Shown: positions 1 to 8,758 of the stretch, in pieces
Layout of the letters: every line of letters starts with the position of its first letter
Position numbering within the stretch: the first letter of the stretch is position 1
NCBI GenBank assembly: GCA_964549615.1
Contig: CAZJVP010000087.1
Location: forward strand, 1 to 31,405
Direction of reading: 5' to 3'
Source of the DNA: CAYVLA01 sp964549615 [NCBI: uncultured Thermococci archaeon]
Lineage (GTDB): Archaea; CAYQAE01; CAYVLA01
Length of the DNA: 31,405 nucleotides
The notes under the pieces: generated by a model
Seen by the model: only the letters and a program-made list of their open reading frames with translations
Told to the model about the DNA's origin: nothing
Database searches by the model: none
Position numbers and translations under genes: made by a program

Positions 1-686
1 CAGACCGTCTGCGCGGCCATCTTCCCCCCTCTAAAGGTTCTGGACTGGAAAACGTCGCTCGTATTTATCGTCCATTTCACCGAAAGTTGGCTGGCTAGGC
101 CGGCCTGAACGATTCGTACACATGCCGCGATCGCGAGACACCACAAGGCCGTCACCAAGATGGCTTGCCTTCTCTTTCCTACGCGTTTCGTGCTTCCCAA
201 AGGACGATTGGCACGCTGCATCCCCGAATTCTCCCAAAAGCCCGTCTGCCTTATCAGCCAAGCATAGTTTTCCGCGCTCTTAGCCTTTTCTCAGCGTTTA
301 TCTGCCGGCCCCGACCGAGCTGGCCCCACGGAGGGGAACCAAGCATCCACCCAGCAACCGTCTAGAGAGCCGACGGCTTGAAAAGCTACTGCAACGCTCG
401 CTCGGGAGTAAACGCGCTAAGGCTGCTCTAGGAATTTGGTGACGCTACAATCGGTTCGTGCTACGCACCCAGACCAACGGGACCCCCAATGGATGTGTCT
501 CCGCCTATACGCAGATACAGTGCGGACAGCACATGGGATATTTCAGGGTCCATGATCGATAACTATACCATCCAGTCATGCCTGTTGCACGAGGACTATG
601 ATCACTCACACCGCCATCCACACAGTCCTGGTCAAGCACGGCTATGCGACCACGAGCTGGAGGCAGGGGCAGGGGGAGGCAGGAGA
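1..686. other. Intergenic stretch without a recognisable gene
   Basis: I see no open frame here with family-like residues on either strand. The short frames (for example a 76-codon one on the minus strand at 31-261) have no recognisable motif and no plausible promoter. The composition is slightly less GC-rich than the genes downstream. The stretch could hold remnants of a gene decayed past recognition. The only functional site I can point to is the promoter of the large gene at its right edge. Confidence 0.5.
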
Positions 687-694
687 CTTATTTT
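687..694 (+). promoter_or_regulatory. TATA-like box for the TIM-barrel/WD40 gene
   Basis: The T/A-rich octamer cttatttt stands out in a GC-rich stretch. Its centre is about 27 bases before a TTG codon at 718, the spacing expected for an archaeal TATA box and a leaderless start. Inference from spacing only. Confidence 0.4.
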
Positions 695-717
695 GCCAAG
701 AGGGAGATGAGTCGGGG

Positions 718-3700
718 TTGTGCAAGAAGGATGCCTTAGCGCATATGGCTGATGAAGCTGGACCGATGGGGAGGGTCGGCGCCATTGGACGCGGCAGGCG
801 CCGTCGTAGAGCCTTCGCCGTCCTCGGACTTTGCCTCGTTTGCTTGCTGAGCGTGGGCGGGTTTGCCCGCCGAACCTCGCTTGGCCTCCAGGGCATAGGG
901 GGAATGCCTGATCCTGCCGAGGGCGCGGCCATGCAGAGCCGCGCTGCAAACATGACCGTGAGCAGGACATGTCCGTGGGATAGCCGGCTCTCCATCGACA
1001 TCTCAATCCCCTGGGCGCCCTCCACCTTCCTCTACGCCTCCGCCACCTTTCCCATCGACTGGTTCCGCTTCTTTCCCGCGGTTGACACGATCTTTCTGTA
1101 CTACGAGATCGACGTTCACAAGGACGTATGTGAGAAGGTCGACCTACTACACGGAGAGAATAAGACCGTGTTTGCGGTGCTCGACCCCTTGCTGCCCAAC
1201 AACCGGACCCTCCTTGACCTTTTCTACGATCCGGAGGCTCTTAGCGCTTTCACCATGGAACTCGCCGCCACGGTGTCCAACCTCACGCATCTGGGCGTCG
1301 ACGGCTTTGTGCTTGGGGATGAGTGGCCGAGAGGATGCTCCCAGGACGTCGGGGTTCGGACGCTGGCAGCCCACAACGAGACATACTTCGCGGAGACGGG
1401 AAGATGGATGAAGCCCGGCGGAGGCGACAGGGTGGAGAGGGCCCAACCCGCGGCGTGGCTCTACCGGAGGTCGATCCAAGCTTGGAACAGCATCGCTCGG
1501 GATCTTCGCAACTCCTTCCCAGGGGTACGGCTGGGGACGAATGTGGACCTATTCTGGAGACCTGACTATGGCAGCGACGATCCCTTCATGTGGAAGGCTG
1601 ATCACTGGCTGCCGGACCTTAACGTGGGGGCATATGATTTCATCGTTTCCCATTACTACACCGCCATGCCCCTACTTTCGACGGCCGACGACGTGGACCA
1701 ATCAAGCCTCAAGATCCTGGACTCCTCCTTGGACAGGATGCTGGCGGCCACCGAGCGGCAGGAAAAGGCGCTATACCTGATGTTGGCGGCCCACTACAGG
1801 GAACCCTGGCTCATCACCCCTGCGCAGATGCTGGCCGAGTGGAATCTTGTATCTCGAAAAAACATCTCGGCTATAGGGTGGTTTGCCTTCGATTCGTGGG
1901 AGACGGGCCGGACCGCCCGATGGAGGGAAGCCAACTACGTGGGAGGCCAGGCCCCCTTCAAAGTTGAGAGACCACTTCTAATCCGTGCCCTGAGCAGCGC
2001 GAGGGAGGAGGCCATCCTGGAGGATCATCTGCGTGGGCTCACAGCTTCATGCGAGCCATCCATAATTTCCGAAAGACCCGGCCACAGCCTCGAAGAGGAA
2101 AAGTTCGTCTCAGCCAGTTTTTCCCCGACCGCCAGGTTTCTCCTGCTGGTCTCGAAAACCAGGATCCAGGTTCGAAACGCGTCGGAGCCATCCACGATTC
2201 TCCTAGAAATCCGGGCACGCGGAGGCCTATTCGCATCGGCCGATTGGTCGCCCGATGAGACGCACCTAGTCTACACAACCACGGACGGCGAGCTTGTGAT
2301 CCTCGCCACAGGACTCCCGAACGAGGATGGCCCGCCTGGGCACAAGGCATCCGGTGAACCAGCCGGGGAGGAGAGGCACCGCTTGGCCTTGGCGCGCCTC
2401 GGCCGGGTCGCCTGGTGTCCCATGGGGGGGACGATAGCCTGCGAGGCGGGCGGAGGCATACTGTTGATGAACGTGTCTAACGAGCATCTGGACCCGAAAA
2501 CCAGTCGCTGGGTTATCGCCCCGGGGGATCAAGCTACCTATCTCTGCGGATGGTCGCATGATGGAACGTACCTTGCAACCAGAGAAAACGATCGTCTGGA
2601 CATCTGGAACGTAAAAGACCTGACCTTAGCCGCGGCGATGGACAGGGCGGGGGTGGGTGGACCAGGGCATGCCGGTGTATTCTGGTCGCCCAAGGGCGAT
2701 CTGCTTGCAGTGCTGATACGCAGCGTGGACCGCGAGGAGCTCGCTGTCCTAGATGTTGAAAGGAACATCACAAGGATATGGGGCCTCCGCATGGGTAGAT
2801 CACAGGTCGTCAACGGGACGCTGATCCTCAGCTCGATGCCGCCTGGGACGAATATGGCGGAGGCATGGCGCTTGGCAGCAAATGTACGCACGGCGTGGAT
2901 ATATATTGAGCCAACAATCAATGGAACATGGACGGTTGGCCAGCCAGCCGATGGGGGGTGGATGTGGGAGTTCCGGGGGACTTTGGCAAGGGTCGCATGC
3001 GTTGCCTGGAACGCTCGCGGGGACGAAATTTCAGTGTGCACCGAGGATGGCTGCCTATTTCAAATCAGCCCTTTGGACGAAACAGGTCCGCCGCCGTCCA
3101 TCACACTCCTCCCTCTGACGGATGGAGGAGCCACCAGGCCGGCTGGCTGGCTTCCCGCCATTGCCTGTGATGCATTCCAACCGCTTGCCGCAGCGCCGCC
3201 AGTAGTGTCCCTCTCTTTCTCGCCCGCAGAAATTGCAGGCAGGTTTAGGTGGGTCGCCTGCCGTACCGATAAGGTCTTCGTAGGACCCATGGGGAGGCCC
3301 TTTCAGCCGATCCTTGGAGCGGGGGCAATATCCATCCTCGAGGTCGCGCCTCCAGGCCCGGCCCGGGCGCTTGACTGGTCTGATCATCACGGCTTGCTGG
3401 CGGCGAGCTTTGGAGAGCCCGAAAACAGCATAAGGTTATGGAAGGTCGAGCCCGACGGATCGAGCACCTTTCTGTTCTCGCTGTGGGATGAGGAGGGGCC
3501 GAGAGAAATAGCATTCTCGCCCGCTGGCGATGGCCTCGCATTCCTGACCGACGCAGGGAGGCTGAAGCTTTGGAACCTCGCCAACGGCCAGGTGTCCATC
3601 TTGTATGACCTTCCGCCAGCGCTGGAGATGGAGGTGAGGTCGATAAGCTACTCTCCCGATGGGAAGTGGCTGGCCTTCACATCCAACTGCGCCGAGGTGG

Positions 3701-4599
3701 CAGTATTGAACTTGCTCACCCTCGACGCCGCACCGGTTGCCCAAGAGGCCCCATTCTACGCAGCGTGGGCACCGGATGGAACCATCTTGGCCATAGCGTC
3801 AAGCGAAGGCATATCCCTCTGGAGTATAGACGACTCGGGCACTCTGCGGCTGTTGGAGCACCCCACATGCGGGCCTGCAAGGTGCCTCGCGTGGTCACCG
3901 GATGGAAGATACCTCCTGGTCGGTCTTGAGACGAGCAGGGAAGGCCTCACGGACATCCAGCTTTTCCACTGGAGCGGTGAGGACCTCCTTCTTCTCGCAA
4001 CGAAAACGATCGCCTTTGACTGGGAGCCCGACCAATGTCAGCGCCTGTTCGCCTGGTCGCCGGACTCGCTCACCGCGGCAGTTGCTTTCGGCCTTGAGGA
4101 GTACAATGATCCTTGGAGAGAGGAGTGGGTCAAATCAACAGCACCATCAGGATTGATTTGCCTGAGATCGGTCAAGTTTTACTTCGACAAGCTTCGGCCC
4201 GGCGTCATCCTGTGGGACGCATCGGCCGAGCCGTCCAACCTCTCCTCCTTCCCAACGCTTAGCGATGCCATCATCTCCGTTGTGTGGTTGGGGGAGGGCG
4301 GGTTCCTGGCGTCCGCATCAGGCAATGGGCAGGTCCTGCTATGGGACGTGGGGTCGTTCTTGCCGGTGGACGAGACGGGGCCGTTGAGTCAGATCGCTCT
4401 CATCGCGTCAGCATGGCTGATCCTGTCTGCACGAAGGCCGCGCCGCCGACCAGGGGCGGGAGCCGTATCTGCAGGTCCAGGCCGCCTCGAGTGTGCGCAT
4501 TCTGTGTTACGCCGGCGTTGCGTCCACCCGCTCCGGGGAGGACGATCGTCGTGCGGTTCAGTATCCGGAGGGAGTGGGGCGCTACCCGCCGGTCGCTGA
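718..4599 (+). CDS. Large membrane-anchored or secreted protein: TIM-barrel-like N-terminal domain plus WD40-type beta-propellers
   Basis: About 1293 residues from the TTG at 718; ATGs at 745 and 766 are alternatives, and the frame is open back to 598. An arginine run followed by a hydrophobic stretch (near residues 25-50) is a signal anchor. Residues ~85-430 look like a glycosidase-type TIM barrel, with GDEW after a beta-strand and later WFAF and SHYY motifs, but I cannot name a GH family. From ~450 to ~1285 there are at least ten WD40-like blades (WSPDG, YSPDG, FSPAG, with LW-D/N endings), enough for about two propellers. A short hydrophobic segment followed by RRPRRR lies near codon 4400. 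The last ~50 codons are antisense to a decayed GH36 gene and are compositionally odd, so the native end may have been nearer 4440. Likely an outward-facing glycan-binding or glycan-cleaving protein; function inferred. Confidence 0.8.
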   Translation: MCKKDALAHMADEAGPMGRVGAIGRGRRRRRAFAVLGLCLVCLLSVGGFARRTSLGLQGIGGMPDPAEGAAMQSRAANMTVSRTCPWDSRLSIDISIPWAPSTFLYASATFPIDWFRFFPAVDTIFLYYEIDVHKDVCEKVDLLHGENKTVFAVLDPLLPNNRTLLDLFYDPEALSAFTMELAATVSNLTHLGVDGFVLGDEWPRGCSQDVGVRTLAAHNETYFAETGRWMKPGGGDRVERAQPAAWLYRRSIQAWNSIARDLRNSFPGVRLGTNVDLFWRPDYGSDDPFMWKADHWLPDLNVGAYDFIVSHYYTAMPLLSTADDVDQSSLKILDSSLDRMLAATERQEKALYLMLAAHYREPWLITPAQMLAEWNLVSRKNISAIGWFAFDSWETGRTARWREANYVGGQAPFKVERPLLIRALSSAREEAILEDHLRGLTASCEPSIISERPGHSLEEEKFVSASFSPTARFLLLVSKTRIQVRNASEPSTILLEIRARGGLFASADWSPDETHLVYTTTDGELVILATGLPNEDGPPGHKASGEPAGEERHRLALARLGRVAWCPMGGTIACEAGGGILLMNVSNEHLDPKTSRWVIAPGDQATYLCGWSHDGTYLATRENDRLDIWNVKDLTLAAAMDRAGVGGPGHAGVFWSPKGDLLAVLIRSVDREELAVLDVERNITRIWGLRMGRSQVVNGTLILSSMPPGTNMAEAWRLAANVRTAWIYIEPTINGTWTVGQPADGGWMWEFRGTLARVACVAWNARGDEISVCTEDGCLFQISPLDETGPPPSITLLPLTDGGATRPAGWLPAIACDAFQPLAAAPPVVSLSFSPAEIAGRFRWVACRTDKVFVGPMGRPFQPILGAGAISILEVAPPGPARALDWSDHHGLLAASFGEPENSIRLWKVEPDGSSTFLFSLWDEEGPREIAFSPAGDGLAFLTDAGRLKLWNLANGQVSILYDLPPALEMEVRSISYSPDGKWLAFTSNCAEVAVLNLLTLDAAPVAQEAPFYAAWAPDGTILAIASSEGISLWSIDDSGTLRLLEHPTCGPARCLAWSPDGRYLLVGLETSREGLTDIQLFHWSGEDLLLLATKTIAFDWEPDQCQRLFAWSPDSLTAAVAFGLEEYNDPWREEWVKSTAPSGLICLRSVKFYFDKLRPGVILWDASAEPSNLSSFPTLSDAIISVVWLGEGGFLASASGNGQVLLWDVGSFLPVDETGPLSQIALIASAWLILSARRPRRRPGAGAVSAGPGRLECAHSVLRRRCVHPLRGGRSSCGSVSGGSGALPAGR

Positions 4600-5535
4600 C
4601 CGGTGTAGTGCAACGGGCTCAGCATCCCGAGGTCGGTGCGGCCTCCGCCGTCAGCGCAGTTCTCCAGTATGAGGCGGGAAGCGCTTTCTGAGACGATTGT
4701 ACATGCCCTAGACGGATTCGTAGTATTGCCACAGCTTGGACATTCCGGATTAGCGCGATCGATGCCCCCGGTCCCGGTCTTCTTGCCGCAGCGCTCTAAT
4801 GGCCACTCGGGATGCTCCTTGGCTATGCCTCCGAGCCGATCCGGTCCGCGTCGACCCAAAGCCCGCAGAGAAGCCCTTTCTTCCTCCCGTAACGGAAAAC
4901 TGGCTCAAGCCCGGCGGGCAGGTGGTCGCCGCACTCCAGTCCCCGACCGTGGCAGTTAGACCCCCTATTGCCGAACCACCCAGCATCCACGACGTAGATG
5001 TCTGCCCCGATCTCAAACATGAGGCTCTCCTCGCTCATCTCGTGCTCGTGGTAGGACCGGTGATCGTAGGTCACGAGCCCGCTCCTTCCTCAGGATGCGC
5101 CGGCAGCACGCCTCGGCGCAGATGCCTGTGCCACGCCTGCACGCACCGTCCAAGTCGGAATGGAACGTGCCCAGGTGAACCTTCGGGCTCGCGACCGTCT
5201 CGCCGAGTCCGAGAACCCTCATGAGTAGGGCTGGTAGGTCCAATGCGAAAGCCCAGGAAAGCATCCCTCGAGTTGCCGTACTGCTCGCGAGTGAACTCCA
5301 TGGCCCATTTCCCGACGCTCAAGCCCCCGATGACCGATCCATCGATGCCCCGGTCGAATGCATCTTGGGAGTCGCCGCAAAGGTCTTCCTTCCCATCCTG
5401 TAGAACACCTCACGAACTGGATGGGCTTGGGTCTACCCGCAGGCATTTTGCCACGAACCGGGGCAGCGGATATTCGACACCGATGTTGCCGAACGTAAGA
5501 TCCTCGCCTGCTCCCGTCACGCATGAGTGGACTTC
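4500..5535 (-). pseudogene. Decayed GH36 alpha-galactosidase-like gene
   Basis: Pieces of one GH36/melibiase-type protein appear in the correct order on the minus strand but in changing frames. They are: GEDLTFGNIGVEYPLP (about 5505-5461); KWAMEFTREQYGNSRDAF (near 5310-5260); LGLGETVASPKVHLGTFHSD (near 5215-5155); a MSEES...DIYVVDAGWFGNRG piece with GLLCGLWVDADRI (5074-4826); KEHPEWPLER (near 4820-4790); and ENCADGGGRTDLGM (near 4660-4620). The last matches the ENCxSGGxRxDLGM block diagnostic of GH36. Stops and frameshifts separate the pieces. Only about 30 residues lie between the NPEC block and the ENC block, where intact GH36 enzymes have roughly 80-90 including the catalytic nucleophile, so that segment looks deleted. 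Decay fades toward 4500, where the large plus-strand gene overlaps it antisense. Confidence 0.75.
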
Positions 5536-5619
5536 GCGTAAGAAACAGGCCTTTGCGTCCCCGGGATCGGCGCTTCGACGTAGCGGCATCTCCTGCGAGC
5601 TTGCGCACCCGAAAGGAGC

Positions 5620-5678
5620 TTAATATAGTAGGTGTGTCCGACGGGTCCGGCAGACCAAGCCAAAGGCTCAGAGAGGTG
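5620..5678 (+). promoter_or_regulatory. Promoter and ribosome binding site of the GH2 gene
   Basis: A clear TATA-like box, ttaatatag, lies at 5620-5628, predicting transcription from near 5650. A gaggtg Shine-Dalgarno sequence at 5673-5678 sits five bases before the ATG at 5684. The gene therefore appears to have a short leader, unlike several leaderless neighbours. Confidence 0.6.
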
Positions 5679-5683
5679 CAACT

Positions 5684-8611
5684 ATGGCAACCAGACTCCT
5701 TTCGCTCGATGGGGAATGGCAACTGGCCGTCGACCCCAACAACGTGGGAATTGAGAGGAAATGGTGGAAAAGGCCGGAGCAGGGGCAGCGACCCGCCCGC
5801 GTCCCTGGAATCATCCAGGAGGCTTTCCCCGCATACCACGGAGTCGCCTGGTACCGGCGGACATTCAGATGCCCCCGACATCCAGACGAACAAGGACGGT
5901 TCCTCTTGCGATTCTGGGCAGTCGACTACCTCTGCGATGTGTGGCTAAACGGCGTGCACGTTGGAGGCCACGAAGGTGGGGAGACGCCCTTCGAGCTGGA
6001 TGCCACCGATTCGATCAAGCCCGGCGGCATCAACCATCTGGCAGTGCGCGTCCTGAACCCGACAAACCACCCGATCGATGGGATGACGCTTGGGCAGACT
6101 CCCCACAGGAACAAGTCCATCCCGCCCCTTCCGGGGAGCTCCTACAACTACGGCGGCATCACGGAATCCGTGGAGCTGCTGCTGGTCCCAGCCGTGCGCG
6201 TGGAGGACGTGTTCGTCAGGCCGGACATCAAGACCGGCGGGGTGAGAGTCCAAGTCACTGTGCGCAACTTTACGAAAGCTACCCGAAAGGTCGCCATCCA
6301 GATCTGCCTATCTCCGGCTGCTGGGGGAATAACGCTCACATCCACCCAGGTCGAGTGCAGGGCGAAACCTGAGGATACGGTAGCCCTGGCAGAACTTCGG
6401 CTTGACAGGCCCCGCCTGTGGCAACTTCACGATCCCTATCTTTACAGCGCGACGGTTCGCCTGTGGCTCGATCCTAAGCGGATCATCGACGAGCGCTCCG
6501 TGCGGTTCGGCTTCCGCGACTTCCGGGTCGTGAACGGCTTCTTCCATCTCAACGGGAAGAGGATCTTCCTGAAGAGCGCCCATACCGGCAACCACTGCCC
6601 GATTGGGCAGATCGTCTCTCCCGCAGCAGCCCCGGACCTATTGCAACGGGACCTCATCTACGCAAAGGCCTGCGGACTGAACGCAGTCAGGTTCATCGCC
6701 GGCGCGGCCCACCCCTGGCAGCTGGACTTGTGCGATGAGATCGGACTGATGGTTTACGAGGAGTCCCTGGCGAGCTGGTGCTTGGAAGACTCGCCCAATA
6801 TGGCCGAACGGTTCGACCGATCGGTGGCCGAGATGATCCGTCGTGACAGGAACCATCCTTCCGTTGTCATCTGGGGCCTTCTGAACGAAACCCGCGATGG
6901 CCCCGTGTTCCGGCATGCCGTCGAGGCCTTGAAGCTGGTCCGGTCCCTGGACGACACCCGCCTAGTCCTGTTGGGTAGCGGACGGTGGGACGGACAGTTC
7001 AACATCGGCTCCGTCAGCAATCCAGGAAGCGACCGATGGGAGTGCGTCTGGGGAATGGAGGATCCCAGCTACAGCACGCCCTTCGCTTGGGGATCTGGCG
7101 GATACGCGAAGAACGCGGGCGATGCCCATATCTACCCCTCGACGCCCCAGACTCCCGAGGCAAACAACCTGATTAGGACCCTCGGCAAGGACGCGAAGCC
7201 GGTCTTCCTCTCGGAATACGGCATCGGGAGTTTGCTTAACGCCATCCGCGAGCTCAGATTCTACGAGCAGGCGAAGGCCAATCCGGAGCTGGAAGACGCG
7301 TGCCTGATGCGTTCCATGGCGGAGAGCCTGATCGCCGACTGGAAACGCCTTGGCATGCAGGCGGCCTATCCCTTCCCCGAGGACATGCTGCGCGACAGCC
7401 AGAGGCTTCACTGCCGACAGCGGTTGCTCGGCTTTGACCTCATCCGATCGAACCCGAAGATCTGCGGCTTCAATGTGACCGGGATGCTTGACCACGGCAT
7501 GACGGGCGAGGGGCTTTGGACGTTCTGGAGGGAGTGGAAGCCGGGCATCGCCGATGCGCTTTCCGACGGCTGGGCACCGCTTCGATGGTGCACCTTCGTG
7601 GAGCCCATGCACGGCTACTCGGGGCAGGCCTTCAGGATCGAGGTCGTGCTGGCAAACGAGGACGTGCTCCCTGCGGGGAAGTACCCCGTGACGGTCAAGA
7701 TCTTCGGGCCGGATGGGCCGGCATGGGAGAAGCACGTGCTCGCGCATATACCCACGCTTAGGGTCGGGGAGCTTGCACCGCTGGCCCTCACCATTCTGCT
7801 TGAAACGGTCGTCCTCAAAGGACCGCCGGGCAGATACGAGCTGCGCGTTTCGATGGATGCAGGCGGAGCTCCGGCAGGCGGAAGGCTGACGTTCTATCTC
7901 TCCGATCCCCGGTCCCTGCCCCGTGTGAAGGCCGCCGTGGGCACCTGGGGTATCGATGAGCGCGTCACAGCGTGGCTTCGATCTCACGGAGTGTCCTGCC
8001 AGAGCTTCCCATCCTCCCGCGGCTCCACCCGAGTGATCTTGGTGGGAGATCCGCCTGCCAACGAGAAGACGGCGGATAACTGGCGAACTCTGGCGGGGTG
8101 CGTGGCTAGGGGTGCCGTGGCGATCTTCACCTCGCCAAAGGCCTTCCGCAGGGGCGAGGACGGAGTTGGCTGGCTGCCCCTCCCAAAGAAAGGCAGATAC
8201 TACGAGTTCGGCGATTGGCTCTACCACAAGGAATGCGTGGCGAGGCCCCACCCAATACTCCAGGGATTGCCGGACAGAGGCACCATGGACTGGGACTACT
8301 ACGGCCCCGTGATCCCGCACGGGTTGTTCGCCGACCAAGAGACCCCCGACGAGGTCGTTGCAGCGGCATTCGCACTTGGATACCCGTGTCCCGGCGGCTA
8401 TGCGTCCGGCATCCTCGTTGGCGTTTACAGGTTCGGCCAAGGGAGGTTCATAGTGAACACGCTCAATGTCCTAGACAACCTGGATGCGCATCCAACTGCG
8501 GACCGAATCCTCTTGAACATGGTCAGCTACGCCAGCCAGAACGCGCTTCCATCCCCGTCCGACCTGCCTCCCGGCTTTGAAAGGCTACTGGCCGACATCG
8601 GGTATGAGTAG
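5684..8611 (+). CDS. Glycoside hydrolase family 2 protein (beta-galactosidase/beta-glucuronidase type) with C-terminal GATase-like domain
   Basis: 975 residues; the ATG is supported by gaggtg five bases upstream. No signal peptide, so probably cytoplasmic. Residues ~1-165 are the GH2 sugar-binding jelly roll (LSLDGEWQLAVDP, GVAWYRRTF, VWLNGVHVGGHEGG), ~165-275 the immunoglobulin-like domain, and ~280-650 the TIM barrel. The acid/base is E402 in VVIWGLLNET and the nucleophile E511 in PVFLSEYGIGS, both at the expected family places. The C-terminal part (~745-965) resembles a class-I glutamine-amidotransferase-like fold (VGTWGIDERVTAWLRSHGV, then a GQGRFIVNT strand), as in some multidomain GH2 proteins. 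The family hydrolyses beta-linked galactosides, glucuronides or mannosides by retention; the exact sugar cannot be read from sequence. A zinc dehydrogenase follows 147 bases downstream with its own promoter. Confidence 0.92.
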   Translation: MATRLLSLDGEWQLAVDPNNVGIERKWWKRPEQGQRPARVPGIIQEAFPAYHGVAWYRRTFRCPRHPDEQGRFLLRFWAVDYLCDVWLNGVHVGGHEGGETPFELDATDSIKPGGINHLAVRVLNPTNHPIDGMTLGQTPHRNKSIPPLPGSSYNYGGITESVELLLVPAVRVEDVFVRPDIKTGGVRVQVTVRNFTKATRKVAIQICLSPAAGGITLTSTQVECRAKPEDTVALAELRLDRPRLWQLHDPYLYSATVRLWLDPKRIIDERSVRFGFRDFRVVNGFFHLNGKRIFLKSAHTGNHCPIGQIVSPAAAPDLLQRDLIYAKACGLNAVRFIAGAAHPWQLDLCDEIGLMVYEESLASWCLEDSPNMAERFDRSVAEMIRRDRNHPSVVIWGLLNETRDGPVFRHAVEALKLVRSLDDTRLVLLGSGRWDGQFNIGSVSNPGSDRWECVWGMEDPSYSTPFAWGSGGYAKNAGDAHIYPSTPQTPEANNLIRTLGKDAKPVFLSEYGIGSLLNAIRELRFYEQAKANPELEDACLMRSMAESLIADWKRLGMQAAYPFPEDMLRDSQRLHCRQRLLGFDLIRSNPKICGFNVTGMLDHGMTGEGLWTFWREWKPGIADALSDGWAPLRWCTFVEPMHGYSGQAFRIEVVLANEDVLPAGKYPVTVKIFGPDGPAWEKHVLAHIPTLRVGELAPLALTILLETVVLKGPPGRYELRVSMDAGGAPAGGRLTFYLSDPRSLPRVKAAVGTWGIDERVTAWLRSHGVSCQSFPSSRGSTRVILVGDPPANEKTADNWRTLAGCVARGAVAIFTSPKAFRRGEDGVGWLPLPKKGRYYEFGDWLYHKECVARPHPILQGLPDRGTMDWDYYGPVIPHGLFADQETPDEVVAAAFALGYPCPGGYASGILVGVYRFGQGRFIVNTLNVLDNLDAHPTADRILLNMVSYASQNALPSPSDLPPGFERLLADIGYE

Positions 8612-8679
8612 GCAGACCACGCGAGTCAGGCTGCCGTCCATCCCGACGGTCGGTCTCCCTCGCGCATGAGCCACCTGTC

Positions 8680-8720
8680 CTGCGTCCTGGCCGCCACAAG
8701 CCGGATATCCGAGGACGCAG
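8680..8720. promoter_or_regulatory. Inverted repeat abutting the dehydrogenase TATA box (operator candidate)
   Basis: CTGCGTCCT at 8680-8688 and AGGACGCAG at 8712-8720 form a perfect 9-base inverted repeat with a 23-base spacer. The right arm ends directly against the ataaatacc box, where a bound dimer would interfere with TBP/TFB. It could equally be a hairpin at the end of the upstream transcript. Confidence 0.4.
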
Positions 8721-8729
8721 ATAAATACC
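8721..8729 (+). promoter_or_regulatory. TATA-like box of the zinc dehydrogenase gene
   Basis: ataaatacc is the only A/T-rich stretch before the gene. It predicts transcription from about 8750, nine bases before the GTG at 8759. This argues against the longer frame that begins at 8666. Confidence 0.55.
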
Positions 8730-8758
8730 GATGCAATTCAACTTCAGGACGGGATACC

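Noticed and set aside
5219-5893. 224-codon minus-strand frame
   Set aside because: It crosses the GH2 promoter and start in antisense. Only its distal part overlaps the GH36 relic and it is not in the frame that carries most of the motifs there, so I do not treat it as a gene.
6962-8440. 492-codon open frame on the minus strand
   Set aside because: It lies wholly antisense to the GH2 gene, whose catalytic motifs are intact. Its translation is Arg/His/Gly-rich without family residues; it is a shadow frame of GC-rich coding DNA.
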